A stretch of 64,000 bases of DNA from Saccharopolyspora sp. SCSIO 74807 (GTDB lineage: Bacteria; Actinomycetota; Actinomycetes; Mycobacteriales; Pseudonocardiaceae). Shown here in pieces: positions 35,740 through 45,522 of the stretch. Numbering within the stretch: the stretch's first letter is position 1; the number at the start of each line of letters is the position of its first letter. The stretch covers positions 2,730,501-2,794,500 of the forward strand of contig NZ_CP146100.1 in NCBI RefSeq assembly GCF_037023755.1, read 5' to 3'. A program made the translations under genes and the position numbers. Under the pieces are notes generated by a model. The model worked only from the letters and a program-made list of their open reading frames with translations, was not told where the DNA came from and made no database searches.

Positions 35740-36918
35740 GTGCTGTTCCCCGGTAAGTCCGCGTGGCAGTCGGCGCTCTGGCTGTTCGGCATCGTGCTGG
35801 CTACGCCGGCGCTGATGCTGTTGGAGCACGTGATCTACGAGGGCTTCGACGGTGCGAGGTGGCCGCCCGCGGTGATCATGTCGACCGGGCCGATCGCCGC
35901 GGTGGCCCTGCTGATCGCTCCGCGGGCCGGCGCTCGCTCGCTGCCCGGGGTCACGATCGCCGTCGCCGTGATCGTGGCCGCCGTGTACTACACCGCGTAC
36001 CGGCCCGGGGAGTCGCAAGATCGTCCCGACGCCGCGCTGGCGGTGCTCACCCCGACGGCCGCGCTGCTGATCCTGCTCGGGCTGGTGGTGTGGCGGGCGG
36101 AGAAGCGCTGGGTGGCGGCCGCGGCGGTGGTCGTGATCCCGGTGGTCGTGGCGCAACCCGCGATCGGACGCGGCAAGCTGACCGAGCTGGTGATCGCGTT
36201 CCTGCTGCTGTGCTGCGTGGTGCTGTCCTGCACGATCGGCCTGGCCGCGCGACTGGCCCGCCGGGCGCGGCTGCGCGAGATCGAGCACGAACGGCTGCTC
36301 CAGCGCACCGAGTTCGCCCGCGACCTGCACGACTTCGTCGGCCACTACGTGACGGGCATGGTGGTGCAGGCGCGCGGCGCGCAGGCGATCGCCGCCCGGT
36401 CACCGCAGCAAGCACTGGACACTTTGGACGGCATCGCCGAAGCCGGTACCGAAGCGATGGAATCGCTGCACCGCATGGTCGGCCTGCTGCGCGCCGAGGA
36501 CGGTCCGACCACTGCGCCGCTGGCCACCATCGACGAGATCGCCACCATGGTCGAGCGGTTCAACCGCGAGCTGGGGCCGGACGCGCGGCTGGCGCTGCGC
36601 GGTTCGACCGAGGGGATCCCGCCCGCGATCGGTTCCACCGCGCACCGGATCGTCCTGGAAGGACTCACCAACGTCCGCAAGCACGGCCAGCACGTGACGA
36701 CCGTGCGGATCGACGTCCAGCGCGCGGATTCCGAGCTGCTGGTGCGCGTCGGCGACGACGGTGCGGTTGGCAAGATGCCCGGGAGCGGCTTCGGTCTGCG
36801 CGGTCTGCGCGACCGCGTCGCCGAAGTCGGCGGCGAGTTCGAGGACGGGCCCTGCGCGGAGGGCGGCTGGGCGCTCGAAGCCCGGATGCCGCTGCCGTCG
36901 AACGGAGGTACAGCGTGA
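35740..36918 (+). CDS. Two-component sensor histidine kinase (NarX/DesK type)
   Basis: 392 aa. About five or six membrane helices in residues 10-165, then a HisKA_3 domain with the phosphorylated His197 in [11 protein letters not shown] and a HATPase domain ending [19 protein letters not shown]. It probably senses at the membrane, with little outside the helices, like kinases that detect antibiotics via their transporter. GTG 35740 with AGGAT upstream is my choice; ATG 35701 in the same frame is possible. Confidence 0.9.
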   Translation: MLFPGKSAWQSALWLFGIVLATPALMLLEHVIYEGFDGARWPPAVIMSTGPIAAVALLIAPRAGARSLPGVTIAVAVIVAAVYYTAYRPGESQDRPDAALAVLTPTAALLILLGLVVWRAEKRWVAAAAVVVIPVVVAQPAIGRGKLTELVIAFLLLCCVVLSCTIGLAARLARRARLREIEHERLLQRTEFARDLHDFVGHYVTGMVVQARGAQAIAARSPQQALDTLDGIAEAGTEAMESLHRMVGLLRAEDGPTTAPLATIDEIATMVERFNRELGPDARLALRGSTEGIPPAIGSTAHRIVLEGLTNVRKHGQHVTTVRIDVQRADSELLVRVGDDGAVGKMPGSGFGLRGLRDRVAEVGGEFEDGPCAEGGWALEARMPLPSNGGTA

Positions 36919-37562
36919 CGATCAGCATGCTCATCGCGGACGACCAGACCATGGTCCGCACCGGTTTCGAGATGATCCTCTCGGCCGAGGACGACATCGC
37001 GGTGGTCGGCAAGGCCTCCGACGGTGTGGAGGCGCTGGAGCAGATCGAGCGGCTCCGGCCGGACGTGGTGCTGATGGACATCCGGATGCCCCGGCTGGAC
37101 GGCTTGGACGCCTTGCAGCGGATCAACGTCCCGGGCGCGGTCGATCCGCCCAAGGTCGTGGTCGTCACGACCTTCGAGGACGACGAGTACGTGCACCGCG
37201 CGCTCAACGGCGGCGCCAGCGGTTTCGTGCTCAAGACCGCGAGCGCGGCGCTGCTGCTCGAGGCCGTGCGGGCGGCGGCCTCGGGCGACGCGCTCGTCAG
37301 CCCGGCGATCACGGTGAAGTTGCTGCGCAACCGCTCCGCGGCTGAACCGCCCGCGGACCTGCCCAATCCGCTGTCGGCGCGCGAGCTCGACGTCGCCCGG
37401 CTGGTCGCCACCGGGGCCACCAACGCCGAGATCGCCGAGCAGCTGTTCCTCTCGGTCGGCACGGTCAAGACCCACCTGGCGAGCGTCCAGTCCAAATTGG
37501 ACGTACGGAATCGGGTGGAGATCGCGGCGTGGGCCTGGCAGTCGAAGATCCTCGGCCGATAG
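36915..37562 (+). CDS. LuxR/NarL-family response regulator
   Basis: 215 aa. Receiver domain with acidic pair D9/D10, phosphorylated Asp55 in VVLMDIRMP and Lys in VLKTAS, then a LuxR helix-turn-helix near 150-210 ([20 protein letters not shown]). GTG 36915 overlaps the kinase stop and follows GGAGG. Most likely targets: the divergent ABC operon and perhaps the second one. Confidence 0.93.
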   Translation: MTISMLIADDQTMVRTGFEMILSAEDDIAVVGKASDGVEALEQIERLRPDVVLMDIRMPRLDGLDALQRINVPGAVDPPKVVVVTTFEDDEYVHRALNGGASGFVLKTASAALLLEAVRAAASGDALVSPAITVKLLRNRSAAEPPADLPNPLSARELDVARLVATGATNAEIAEQLFLSVGTVKTHLASVQSKLDVRNRVEIAAWAWQSKILGR

Positions 37563-37673
37563 GCGGAGGTTTCCGGCCGAAACCGGCCGTCCGGCAGATC
37601 CGCGCCTCGCGGGGTGATCAATACCTTCGTCGTCCGACGGATCGACCGCCCTCGGCGTGAAGGAGCTCATCCC

Positions 37674-38039
37674 TTGAAACGTTCACTCGTGTTGGCCGTA
37701 CCTGCACTCGCCCTCGTCGGCCTCACCGCGTGCGGCAGCAATCCTCCGGAGCAAACCGCCTACGAGGTGGAGTTGAAAGTATCGGGACCTGCCGGGGAAA
37801 GCGGCACCGTGCAGAAGTCCACTTCGGACTCCAAGGATCAGGCGCCGGAGCCGGTCGGCGTGCCGCACCGGGAGAAGTGGGCGCCGATGGGCGGTCCGGC
37901 GAAGTTCGTCGTCACGCCGGATTCGCCCGCTTCGGCCCTGACCTGCGAGGTGCTGGTCGAAGGCAAGGAACGGGTGACCGAACGAGGACAGCCCGGCGAA
38001 CCGGTCACCTGCGAGCTGACCATCGACGGCCCGGCCTGA
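37674..38039 (+). CDS. MmpS-like lipoprotein
   Basis: 121 aa from TTG 37674 (AGGAG 8 nt upstream). Signal peptide KRSLVLAVPALALVGLTAC with lipobox LTAC, so it is lipid-anchored outside the membrane. The mature part has the pattern of MmpS accessory proteins: YEVELKVSG, a central WAPMG and two cysteines (LTCEVLV and VTCELTI). MmpS proteins help MmpL exporters; no mmpL is nearby, although ABC exporters are. Confidence 0.75.
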   Translation: MKRSLVLAVPALALVGLTACGSNPPEQTAYEVELKVSGPAGESGTVQKSTSDSKDQAPEPVGVPHREKWAPMGGPAKFVVTPDSPASALTCEVLVEGKERVTERGQPGEPVTCELTIDGPA

Positions 38040-38151
38040 CCCAGCGGAGCGGGCCTGCGGCCCGGCAGGACGTCCGCCGGCCGCTGACCGGCTCGATGCC
38101 GGGTTTCAGGTGCACCCCGCCCCGCCGAGCCGTTCCCGGCGGGGCGACAGG

Positions 38152-38961
38152 TCAGCTGCGGGAGTGCTCCAGCGCGCGGCGGACCAGGACCTTCGCCAGG
38201 TGCCGCCGGTACTCGGCGGAAGCTTCGGGCTCGTCGGCGGGCGAGGTGCCCTCGGCCGCGTGCTCGGCCGCATCGGCGGGGGAGGCGCCCGCGGCCAGCG
38301 CGGACTCGACCGCGCTCGCGCGCATCGGCGTCGGGCCCATGTTCACCAGCGCGACCGCGTCCCCGGCCACGGCCACGCCGACCACCGCCCAGTCGATGGC
38401 GCGGCGGGTGAACTTCTGGAAGTCCCAGCCGCCGGAGTGCTTCGGCACCCGGATCTCGGTGAGGATTTCGCCCGGCTCCAGCGCGGTTTCGAAGAAGTCG
38501 ACGAAGAACTCGCTCGCCGCGACCTCGCGGTTCCCGTCCGGCCCGCGCAGCACCAGCGCCGCGTCCAGTGCCAACGCCACCGCGGGCAGGTCCGCTGCCG
38601 CGTCGCCGTGCGCGATCGAGCCGCCGATGGTGCCGCGGTGGCGCACCTGCGGATCGCCGATCGTGCCCGCCGCGTGCGCCAGCAGCGGCACCTCGCGCGT
38701 CAGCAGATCCGAGTTCGCGAGGTCGTGGTGCCGGGTCAGTGCGCCGATCCGCACCGCGTCGCCCGCGTCCTCGACGAACGAGAGGTCCCGCAACGCGGTC
38801 AGGTCGACGACGACTTCCGGCGCCGCCAGCCGCAGCTTCATCAGCGGCAGCAGCGAATGCCCGCCCGCGAGCAGCTTCGTGTCCTCGCCGTGCTCGGCCA
38901 GCAGGGACAGCGCGTCGTCCACGGACTCCGCGCGGTGGTAGGTGAACGAACCGGGGATCAT
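38152..38961 (-). CDS. FAD-binding medium subunit, CoxM-type hydroxylase
   Basis: 269 aa. FAD domain of the xanthine-oxidase/CO-dehydrogenase family, with both flavin motifs: [13 protein letters not shown] near 32-44 and [16 protein letters not shown] near 110-125. It passes electrons from the 2Fe-2S subunit to FAD. Overlaps the small subunit gene by 4 nt. The large molybdenum-binding subunit is not encoded in the neighbourhood. Confidence 0.92.
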   Translation of the reverse strand: MIPGSFTYHRAESVDDALSLLAEHGEDTKLLAGGHSLLPLMKLRLAAPEVVVDLTALRDLSFVEDAGDAVRIGALTRHHDLANSDLLTREVPLLAHAAGTIGDPQVRHRGTIGGSIAHGDAAADLPAVALALDAALVLRGPDGNREVAASEFFVDFFETALEPGEILTEIRVPKHSGGWDFQKFTRRAIDWAVVGVAVAGDAVALVNMGPTPMRASAVESALAAGASPADAAEHAAEGTSPADEPEASAEYRRHLAKVLVRRALEHSRS

Positions 38962-39422
38962 CGATCGCCCTCCTCAGCGGCGGCCAGCACCGACTCGACG
39001 ATGCCCTGGTATCCGGTGCACCGGCACAGGTTCCCCTCGAGGCCGTCGCGGACCTGCCGCTCGGTCGGCGCCGGGTTCTCCTGCAGCAGCGAGACCGACG
39101 CCAGCACCATGCCCGGCGTGCAGAAACCGCACTGCAGGCCGTGGTGCTGCTGGAAGGCGCGCTGCACCGGGTGCAGCTCGTCGCCGTCCGCGAGCCCTTC
39201 GATGGTGGTGACCTGGTGCCCGTCGGCCTGCGCTGCCAGCACCGTGCACGACTTGACCGACTCGCCGTCCAGCAGCACGGTGCACGCACCGCAGGACGTG
39301 GTGTCGCAACCGGTGCTCGTGCCGGTGAGGCCGCAGTTCTCCCGCAGGTGGTGCACCAGCAGCGTGCGATCGGCGATCTCGTGTCGTTGTTCGGTGCCGT
39401 TGAGGTTGATCTGGACGTGCAA
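38958..39422 (-). CDS. 2Fe-2S small subunit, CoxS-type hydroxylase
   Basis: 154 aa. N-terminal plant-type 2Fe-2S cluster ([15 protein letters not shown], then C near 61) and C-terminal helical 2Fe-2S cluster (CGFCTPGM and CRCTGYQ), giving the eight cysteines of the family. Relays electrons from the molybdenum cofactor to the FAD subunit. First gene of the two-gene operon. Confidence 0.93.
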   Translation of the reverse strand: MHVQINLNGTEQRHEIADRTLLVHHLRENCGLTGTSTGCDTTSCGACTVLLDGESVKSCTVLAAQADGHQVTTIEGLADGDELHPVQRAFQQHHGLQCGFCTPGMVLASVSLLQENPAPTERQVRDGLEGNLCRCTGYQGIVESVLAAAEEGDR

Positions 39423-39577
39423 CCTGTGCTCCCTCTCACGTCTGATTGAGATCGAGCTTAGCTGGCTGCGGGCGCGCTGATCAGGGTTCGATAGCGCCCA
39501 CTTGTTCGGAACGGGCGATCGGCGTGCCTATACTGCTTGCGACAGTCTTGGTGTCGTAAAGCGCTGCGAGGTGTTGG

Positions 39578-40426
39578 ATGCCCGACCGGCCCAGCGCTGC
39601 GCTGCAGCGAACCGGCCCGCTCGACACGAGCCGGCTGGACACCGGCAACCCGGGCGTGGCGCGCTGCTACGACGCGATGCTCGGCGGCAAGGACAACTAC
39701 GCGGTCGACCGCGCGGTAGTGGACGAGATCCGGCGCTTGTCGCCCACCGCGCACCTCGCGGCGCGGGACAACCGGCAGTGGTTCATCCGCGTGGTGCGCT
39801 ATCTGGCCGTGGTCGCCGGGATCGACCAGTTCCTGGACTGCGGCTCCGGATTGCCGACCGACGAGAACACCCACCAGGTGGTTCAGCGCGCCAATCCGGA
39901 GGCGGTGGTCGTCTACATCGACCACGACCCGATGGTGCATTCGCACGGCAAGGCGCTGCTGGCGGACAACGACCACACGCACTTCGCGCTGGCCGACTTC
40001 ACCCGGACCGAGGAGCTGTTCGCGCACCCCGTGGTGGCGCGCAACATCGACTTGTCCCGGCCGGTGGCGGTGCTGCACGCCGCTTCGCTGCACCACCTGC
40101 ACGACGAGCAGGATCCGTGGGGCACCGTGGCGCGCTGCCTCGGAACCGTGCCTTCGGGTTCTTACGTCGCGGTGAGCCATCTGCATCGGCCCGAACCCGG
40201 TGAGCCTGCCGCGGAAGTGGCCGGTGAACTGGAAGACGCGGCCCTGCGGCTGCTGGGCTCCGGCCGGTTCCGCACCGCCGCGGAGATCACCGCGCTGCTG
40301 GACGGCACCGAGATCGTTCCGCCGGGCTTCGTCCGCGCGGCAGACTGGTGGCCGGACGGGCCCTCGATGCACGCCCTCGAACCCGGCCAGAACCTGGTGC
40401 TCGGCGGGCTGGGCCGCAAACCCTGA
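39578..40426 (+). CDS. DUF574 SAM-dependent methyltransferase
   Basis: 282 aa. S-adenosylmethionine methyltransferase family found in large numbers in actinomycetes: N-terminal GVARCYDAMLGGKDNYAVDR, SAM-binding FLDCGSGLPT and YIDHDPMV. Substrates are mostly unknown. ATG 39578. A TATACT box at 39529-39534 is a possible -10. Confidence 0.9.
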   Translation: MPDRPSAALQRTGPLDTSRLDTGNPGVARCYDAMLGGKDNYAVDRAVVDEIRRLSPTAHLAARDNRQWFIRVVRYLAVVAGIDQFLDCGSGLPTDENTHQVVQRANPEAVVVYIDHDPMVHSHGKALLADNDHTHFALADFTRTEELFAHPVVARNIDLSRPVAVLHAASLHHLHDEQDPWGTVARCLGTVPSGSYVAVSHLHRPEPGEPAAEVAGELEDAALRLLGSGRFRTAAEITALLDGTEIVPPGFVRAADWWPDGPSMHALEPGQNLVLGGLGRKP

Positions 40427-40494
40427 CGGTCCGCGGGCGGCTGCAAACACTGAATGGTCCGCGCGCGGACCGGGAGATCTTCGAGAGGCCAACC

Positions 40495-41907
40495 GTGCTC
40501 GTTCTCGGCATCGACAGCTCTACCCAGTCGACGAAGGCCGTGGTGGCCGACGCCGAAGACGGCGAGGTCCTCGCCACCGGCAAAGCCGTGCACCCCGTCG
40601 GCACCGAGGTCGACCCGTGGGCGTGGTGGCGGGCCGCCCGGGAAGCCGTCGAGCAGGCCGCCGCGGACGCGCCCGGCCCGATCGAAGCGCTGTCGGTGGC
40701 CGGTCAGCAGCACGGCATGGTCGCGCTGGACGAGGCGGGCAGCCCGGTGCGGGACGCCTTGCTGTGGAACGACACCCGTTCCGCGCCGCAGGCCCGCGCG
40801 CTGATCGAGCGCTACGGCGCCGCCGAGCTGGCCGAACGCACCGGGCTGGTGCCGGTCGCCAGCTTCACGCTCACCAAGCTGGCCTGGCTGGCCGAGCAAG
40901 AACCGCACCACGCCGATCGGGTCGCGCAGGTGCTGCTGCCGCACGACTGGGTCAGCTGGCTGTTCGCCGGGCGTCCGCAGCGGGCCTGCACCGACCGCGG
41001 GGACGCCTCCGGCACCGGCTACTTCGCGCCGTCCACCGGCCGCTGGCTGCCGGAACTGCTCACCGAGGCGATGGGCGGCCGCACGCCGCAGCTTCCGGAC
41101 GTGCTGGGTCCTGCGGAATCGGCGGGCCGGGTCACCGGTTTCGGCTCGCTGGACGGGGCGGTGATCGGCGCGGGCACCGGCGACAACATGGCCGGGGCGC
41201 TGGGACTCGGTGCCGGTCCGGGTGACGTGGTGGTGTCGCTGGGAACTTCCGGCACCGCGTTCGCCGTCGCCGAGCAGCCCGGCGCGGACGAAACCGGGGA
41301 AGTGGCCGGTTTCTGCGACGCCACCGGCAGGTTCCTCCCGCTGGTGTGCACGCTGAACGCGGCCCGCGTGCTGACCGGGACCGCGGAGATGCTCGGCACC
41401 GACCTGGCGGGCCTGGACCGGCTCGCGCTCGAAGCGCAGCCCGGTGCGGGCGGGCTGAGCCTGCTGCCTTACCTGGAAGGGGAGCGCACGCCCGACCTGC
41501 CCGCCGCTGCAGGCACGCTCACCGGTCTGCGCGGCGCGAACATGACGCCGGAGAACCTCGCGCGCGCCGCCGTCGAAGGAATGCTGTGCGGGCTCGCCGA
41601 CGGCATCGAGTCGCTGCGCCGCACGGGAGTGCAGGTGCGCCGGGTGCTGTTGATCGGCGGCGCCAGCGAGTCAGCGGCGGTGCGAGCGGTGGCGCCGTCG
41701 CTGTTCGGCGTCCCGGTGGAAGTGCCGCGCAGCGCGGAATACGTGGCGCTCGGCGCGGCGAAGCAGGCCGCGTGGGCTGCTTCCGGATCGGCGGCTCCAC
41801 CGGAGTGGCCGTTGAACTCGGAGCATTGCGCGGCGGAGAAGATCTACCAGGGCGAAGCCGTCCGGCACGCCTACCGAACCGCCCGCCGGCAGGTGCACGG
41901 CTTCTGA
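40495..41907 (+). CDS. xylB: Xylulokinase (FGGY family)
   Basis: 470 aa. Phosphorylates D-xylulose for the pentose phosphate pathway. N-terminal ATP motif LGIDSSTQSTKAVV, substrate motif GQQHGMVAL, catalytic Asp in GTGDNMAGALG, ATP motif SLGTSGTAF and RVLLIGGASES near the C-terminus. GTG 40495 has GAGAGG upstream. No xylA or sugar transporter is beside it. Confidence 0.92.
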   Translation: MLVLGIDSSTQSTKAVVADAEDGEVLATGKAVHPVGTEVDPWAWWRAAREAVEQAAADAPGPIEALSVAGQQHGMVALDEAGSPVRDALLWNDTRSAPQARALIERYGAAELAERTGLVPVASFTLTKLAWLAEQEPHHADRVAQVLLPHDWVSWLFAGRPQRACTDRGDASGTGYFAPSTGRWLPELLTEAMGGRTPQLPDVLGPAESAGRVTGFGSLDGAVIGAGTGDNMAGALGLGAGPGDVVVSLGTSGTAFAVAEQPGADETGEVAGFCDATGRFLPLVCTLNAARVLTGTAEMLGTDLAGLDRLALEAQPGAGGLSLLPYLEGERTPDLPAAAGTLTGLRGANMTPENLARAAVEGMLCGLADGIESLRRTGVQVRRVLLIGGASESAAVRAVAPSLFGVPVEVPRSAEYVALGAAKQAAWAASGSAAPPEWPLNSEHCAAEKIYQGEAVRHAYRTARRQVHGF

Positions 41908-42150
41908 CCGTCGTTTCCGACCACACTTCCGTGGGCCCGTGCACATCGAATCGCCGCAGCGGTGCGCCGTCGGCAGCACGGATCGTGCCGAACCAATGGG
42001 CCATTGGCCGCAACTCGCCGAGCGAATGGCGCAATCGCGATCGTCCGTAAGGCCCGGACGGGTGGTGTGCGGCCCTTTTCCGCCGAGGTGCCCTCCGGCG
42101 ATCGGGTGATCCACTCCGGCGAGCGCTGACCGGCGTCCACGCGCCCCGCT

Positions 42151-42169
42151 AGCGTTGATCATCAACGCT
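42151..42169. promoter_or_regulatory. Perfect 19-bp palindrome before helicase B
   Basis: AGCGTTGAT-C-ATCAACGCT, 9-bp arms around one base, 14 nt before the TTG start and overlapping the likely leader. It could be a repressor site or a small hairpin in the mRNA. Confidence 0.55.
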
Positions 42170-42183
42170 GCAGGGGGTGCGAA

Positions 42184-44157
42184 TTGCCGAGCACGAATCA
42201 CCGGGAAGAACGCCTGCGCCGCGCGGCCGAGCGGGCCATCGCCGGATTTCCGGCGTTGCCGCGCTGGAAACGCCGGGTGCTGGCCCGATTCCTGGTGGAG
42301 AGCAGGCGCGGCTGGCGCACCTACGCGCACAAGGACTTCCCGGCCACTCCGCCGGGCCGCGCCGACTTGCTGCTGATCGGGCCGCAAGGCGTGCTCGCGG
42401 TCGCAGTCCGGGACGCGGAACCGGAACTCGACGAAACCCGGAAAGCCTTGCGCGCGGCCGCGGACGTGTTCCTCGGCTTGCGCGTGGCCGCAGGCACGGT
42501 CAGCGAAGCCGTCGTGCGGCCGGTGGTCGTGCTGCCCGAAGGCCGGGAGATGTCGAAGCGCTCCATCGGCCACCACCTCACGGTGTCCGAGTCCGTGCTG
42601 GGCCGATTGCTGGAGCGCGGCGAGCGGCGGCTGACCAAGCGCGACGCCGAGTCGCTGGCCGCGCACCTGGCCGCGAGCGACGATTTCGTCGAACTGACGC
42701 CGTGCGAGGAATCCGACGCCGAGCCCGCCGATGGCGCCGAGCTGTTCGACCTGTCCGAACTCGCCCGCGACCGGTTCGACGCCGCACTGGACGGTCCCTT
42801 CGAGTCGTGGCTGACGTTCCTGGACGACTCGCAGTCGGCGATGGTGCGCCGCGACTACAGCGGCCCGGCGCGCATCAGCGGCCCCGCGGGCACCGGCAAG
42901 TCCGTGGTGGCGCTGCACCGGCTGGTGCACCTGGGCAGGCGCAGCACCGGTCCGCTGCTGTTCACCACCTACGCGCGCAACCTGCCGCCGATCCAGCAGC
43001 GGCTGTTCCGCAGGCTCGCGCCGGAACTGGCCGAGCGGGCCGAGTTCAGCACGCTGCACAGCTGGGCGAGCCGGTTGCTGCGGGACCGCGGCCGCAACCG
43101 CAGCGTGCCGCAGGGCGCGGTGCTGAGCTGCTTCTACCGGGCGTGGGGCAAGATCGGCAAGGACGGCAGGCTGAGCGAGCTGAACCCGCGGCCGGACTAC
43201 TGGCGCGACGAGATCGACCGGGTGATCAAGGGCCGCGGCCTGCGCGACCCGCAGGAGTACCAGGCGGTGCAGCGCACCGGCCGGGGAATGCGGGTCGACC
43301 GCGGCGGCGACCGCGACCTGGTGTGGCGGCTCTACGCGCAGTACGAGGAATACCTGCGCGAGAAGGGCCTGCACGACTTCAACGACCTGCTGGCCGAGGC
43401 GTACGCCGAGCTGGAGCACCGGCCGCTGGACCAGCCGCCCGCCGCCGTCGTCGTCGACGAGGTCCAGGACATCACGCTCACCGGCCTGCGCCTGCTGCGC
43501 TCGATGGCAGGCGACGGGCCGAACCGGCTGCTGCTCGTCGGGGACGGGCAGCAGCAGATCTACGCGGGTGGCTGGCGGCTGTCCGATGCCGGGATCCCGA
43601 TCCGCGGGCGCGGCGAGGTGCTGCGCAACAACTACCGCAACGCCTCCCGGATCCTGGATTGGGCCAAGCGGTTCGACGCCTCGAACCAGGTCGACGACCT
43701 CGACGGCGCGGCCGGTTTCTCCTTGCGCGAGGCCGTTGCGACCTTGCGCGGCGGCGAGGTCGTGCCGTGGCGCGGGCCGCCGGACGAGCACGAGCAGGCG
43801 GTGGTGTGCGCGTTGCGCGGCCTCGGCGAGGTGGCACCGGACGACATCGCGGTGCTCACCTTCGGCAAGTCCGAAGCCAAGCGCTGGCGCGCGGTGCTGC
43901 GCACGGCGGGCATCGCGGTCGCCGACCTGGAAGAGCACGTCGGCGAACGCGACGGCAAGGTCAAGGTCGGCACCGTGTTCCGCGCGAAAGGACTGGAATT
44001 CCGCGCGGTTTTCGTGCCCGAACTACCCGCCGGGGACAACGGCGACGACCGGCTGCGCGACCAGCACGAGCGCGGCGAACGCGCACAACTCGTCGCCCTG
44101 ACCCGCGCCCGCGACACCCTCTGGATCGGCTTCCCCAAAACCGTGTCCGAGACCTGA
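42184..44157 (+). CDS. UvrD/Rep-type helicase with degenerate NERD-like N-terminus, paralogue B
   Basis: 657 aa. Same architecture and near-equal length as the protein at 11953-13929. NERD-like ADLLLIGPQGVLAVAVRD (about 60-77) again lacks the E-x-K. The helicase core has GPAGTGKS, AVVVDEVQD, LLLVGDGQQQIYAGG and LTRARDTLWIG. TTG 42184 follows AGGGGGT. The two proteins share whole segments such as SGPARI(T/S)GPAGTGKSV and DEIDRVIKGRGL, so they come from a duplication but have diverged. Confidence 0.85.
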   Translation: MPSTNHREERLRRAAERAIAGFPALPRWKRRVLARFLVESRRGWRTYAHKDFPATPPGRADLLLIGPQGVLAVAVRDAEPELDETRKALRAAADVFLGLRVAAGTVSEAVVRPVVVLPEGREMSKRSIGHHLTVSESVLGRLLERGERRLTKRDAESLAAHLAASDDFVELTPCEESDAEPADGAELFDLSELARDRFDAALDGPFESWLTFLDDSQSAMVRRDYSGPARISGPAGTGKSVVALHRLVHLGRRSTGPLLFTTYARNLPPIQQRLFRRLAPELAERAEFSTLHSWASRLLRDRGRNRSVPQGAVLSCFYRAWGKIGKDGRLSELNPRPDYWRDEIDRVIKGRGLRDPQEYQAVQRTGRGMRVDRGGDRDLVWRLYAQYEEYLREKGLHDFNDLLAEAYAELEHRPLDQPPAAVVVDEVQDITLTGLRLLRSMAGDGPNRLLLVGDGQQQIYAGGWRLSDAGIPIRGRGEVLRNNYRNASRILDWAKRFDASNQVDDLDGAAGFSLREAVATLRGGEVVPWRGPPDEHEQAVVCALRGLGEVAPDDIAVLTFGKSEAKRWRAVLRTAGIAVADLEEHVGERDGKVKVGTVFRAKGLEFRAVFVPELPAGDNGDDRLRDQHERGERAQLVALTRARDTLWIGFPKTVSET

Positions 44158-44351
44158 GACGTCCGCGCACCCGCGACTCTGGGCCTGGGCTGCACTACTG
44201 GTCCCCGCGGGGCAGCGCTGCTTGAGTTACCGGCCCCGGCTCGGTCGAGGGAAATTGCGCGGGAAGCGCTTGTGGCTCTTGTCACAATCTTGACTGCGCG
44301 GCACTCTCGAACAGGTCGATGCGCCCACCACCGCACGAGAGGTTCGCGCCC

Positions 44352-44633
44352 ATGGCTTCGAGCACCGAACTGAGCGATGCGCAGCGCCTCCTAGGTCAGC
44401 TGCGCAGCAGCGTCGGAGTGCTGCGCACCCGCTACGGAAACGCTGCGGCGGTGCGCAGGTTGAGCAACGATGTCGAACGGCTCGAGATCGACCTCTCCGA
44501 GCTGTCGGCATTGCCCGCGCCGCGCACGGAAACCACCCCCGGCGACACCGTGCTCGTCCCGGACACGCCCTACGACCGCTCGCTGTGGCAGGACTCCGAC
44601 GACGAAGGTGTCGGAGGCTGGCAGCCGCATTAG
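44352..44633 (+). CDS. Small helical hypothetical protein (93 aa)
   Basis: 93 aa. Residues 1-60 are a likely coiled coil (LLGQLRSSVGVLRTRYGNA, VRRLSNDVERLEIDL), followed by an acidic tail ending DDEGVGGWQPH. No family recognised. It lies 54 nt before the succinate dehydrogenase operon and may share its promoter. Confidence 0.75.
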   Translation: MASSTELSDAQRLLGQLRSSVGVLRTRYGNAAAVRRLSNDVERLEIDLSELSALPAPRTETTPGDTVLVPDTPYDRSLWQDSDDEGVGGWQPH

Positions 44634-44687
44634 GGCGCGGGCACTGGGGCACCGACCACTCACCGGACACCGACAACGAGGTCAGCA

Positions 44688-45512
44688 ATGTCCGCACTCC
44701 CCGGTACCGACCCGTCCAGCGTCGAGCCATCCCGCCCGCCCGGCCGCACCGAGCCCCGCACCCGGCGCACCGACCGGTGGTGGCTGCAACCGCTGGTCAC
44801 GGCCGTCGCGCTGGGCCTGTTCGTGATCTACGGCGCGATCCGCGCGTTCATGAACGACTACTACTGGGTGCCCGAGTACCACTACCTCGCGCCGTTCTAC
44901 TCACCGTGCCTGAGCGCGGCGTGCGTGCCGGGCGCCAGCCACTGGGGCCAGTGGTTCCCGGCACTCGGGCCGTTCCTGCCGCCGCCGGTGTTCGTGCTGC
45001 CGTTCGTGCTCGGTTTCCGGCTGACCTGCTACTACTACCGCAAGGCGTACTACCGCTCGTTCTGGGCGGCGCCGCCGGCGTGCGCGGTCACCGAGCCGCA
45101 CAGCTACTACACGGGTGAGACGCGGTTCCCGCTGAAGCTGCAGAACGCGCATCGCTACTTCTTCTACGCCGCGCTGCTGGTGGCGGCCGTGCTCACCTAC
45201 GACACCGCGATCGCGTTCCGCGGCGCGGACGGCGGGTTCGGCGCCGGGCTCGGCACCCTGCTCATGGTCGTCAACGTGGTGCTGCTGTGGGCCTACACGC
45301 TGTCCTGCCACTCGTGCAGGCACCTGGTCGGCGGGCGGATCAACCACTTCTCCCGGCACCCCGTGCGCTACTGGCTGTGGACCAAGGCCACCTGGCTCAA
45401 CGGCAGGCACATGCAGTTGGCCTGGGCATCGCTGGTGTCGGTGGCGGTGGTCGACCTGTACGTGCTGCTGATCGCCAGTGGCGCGATCGGCGACCTGAGA
45501 TTGTTCAACTGA
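44688..45512 (+). CDS. sdhC: Succinate dehydrogenase membrane anchor (Sdh1 type)
   Basis: 274 aa. Five membrane helices (about 37-58, 97-117, 155-175, 192-212, 242-262) with conserved His residues near the helix ends (SCHSCRHLVGG, HRYFF) that can bind haem b. It anchors the dehydrogenase and binds the quinone. The sequence and gene order match mycobacterial Sdh1 rather than the classical small SdhC/SdhD pair. Confidence 0.85.
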   Translation: MSALPGTDPSSVEPSRPPGRTEPRTRRTDRWWLQPLVTAVALGLFVIYGAIRAFMNDYYWVPEYHYLAPFYSPCLSAACVPGASHWGQWFPALGPFLPPPVFVLPFVLGFRLTCYYYRKAYYRSFWAAPPACAVTEPHSYYTGETRFPLKLQNAHRYFFYAALLVAAVLTYDTAIAFRGADGGFGAGLGTLLMVVNVVLLWAYTLSCHSCRHLVGGRINHFSRHPVRYWLWTKATWLNGRHMQLAWASLVSVAVVDLYVLLIASGAIGDLRLFN

Positions 45513-45522
45513 GAGGGCGCGG

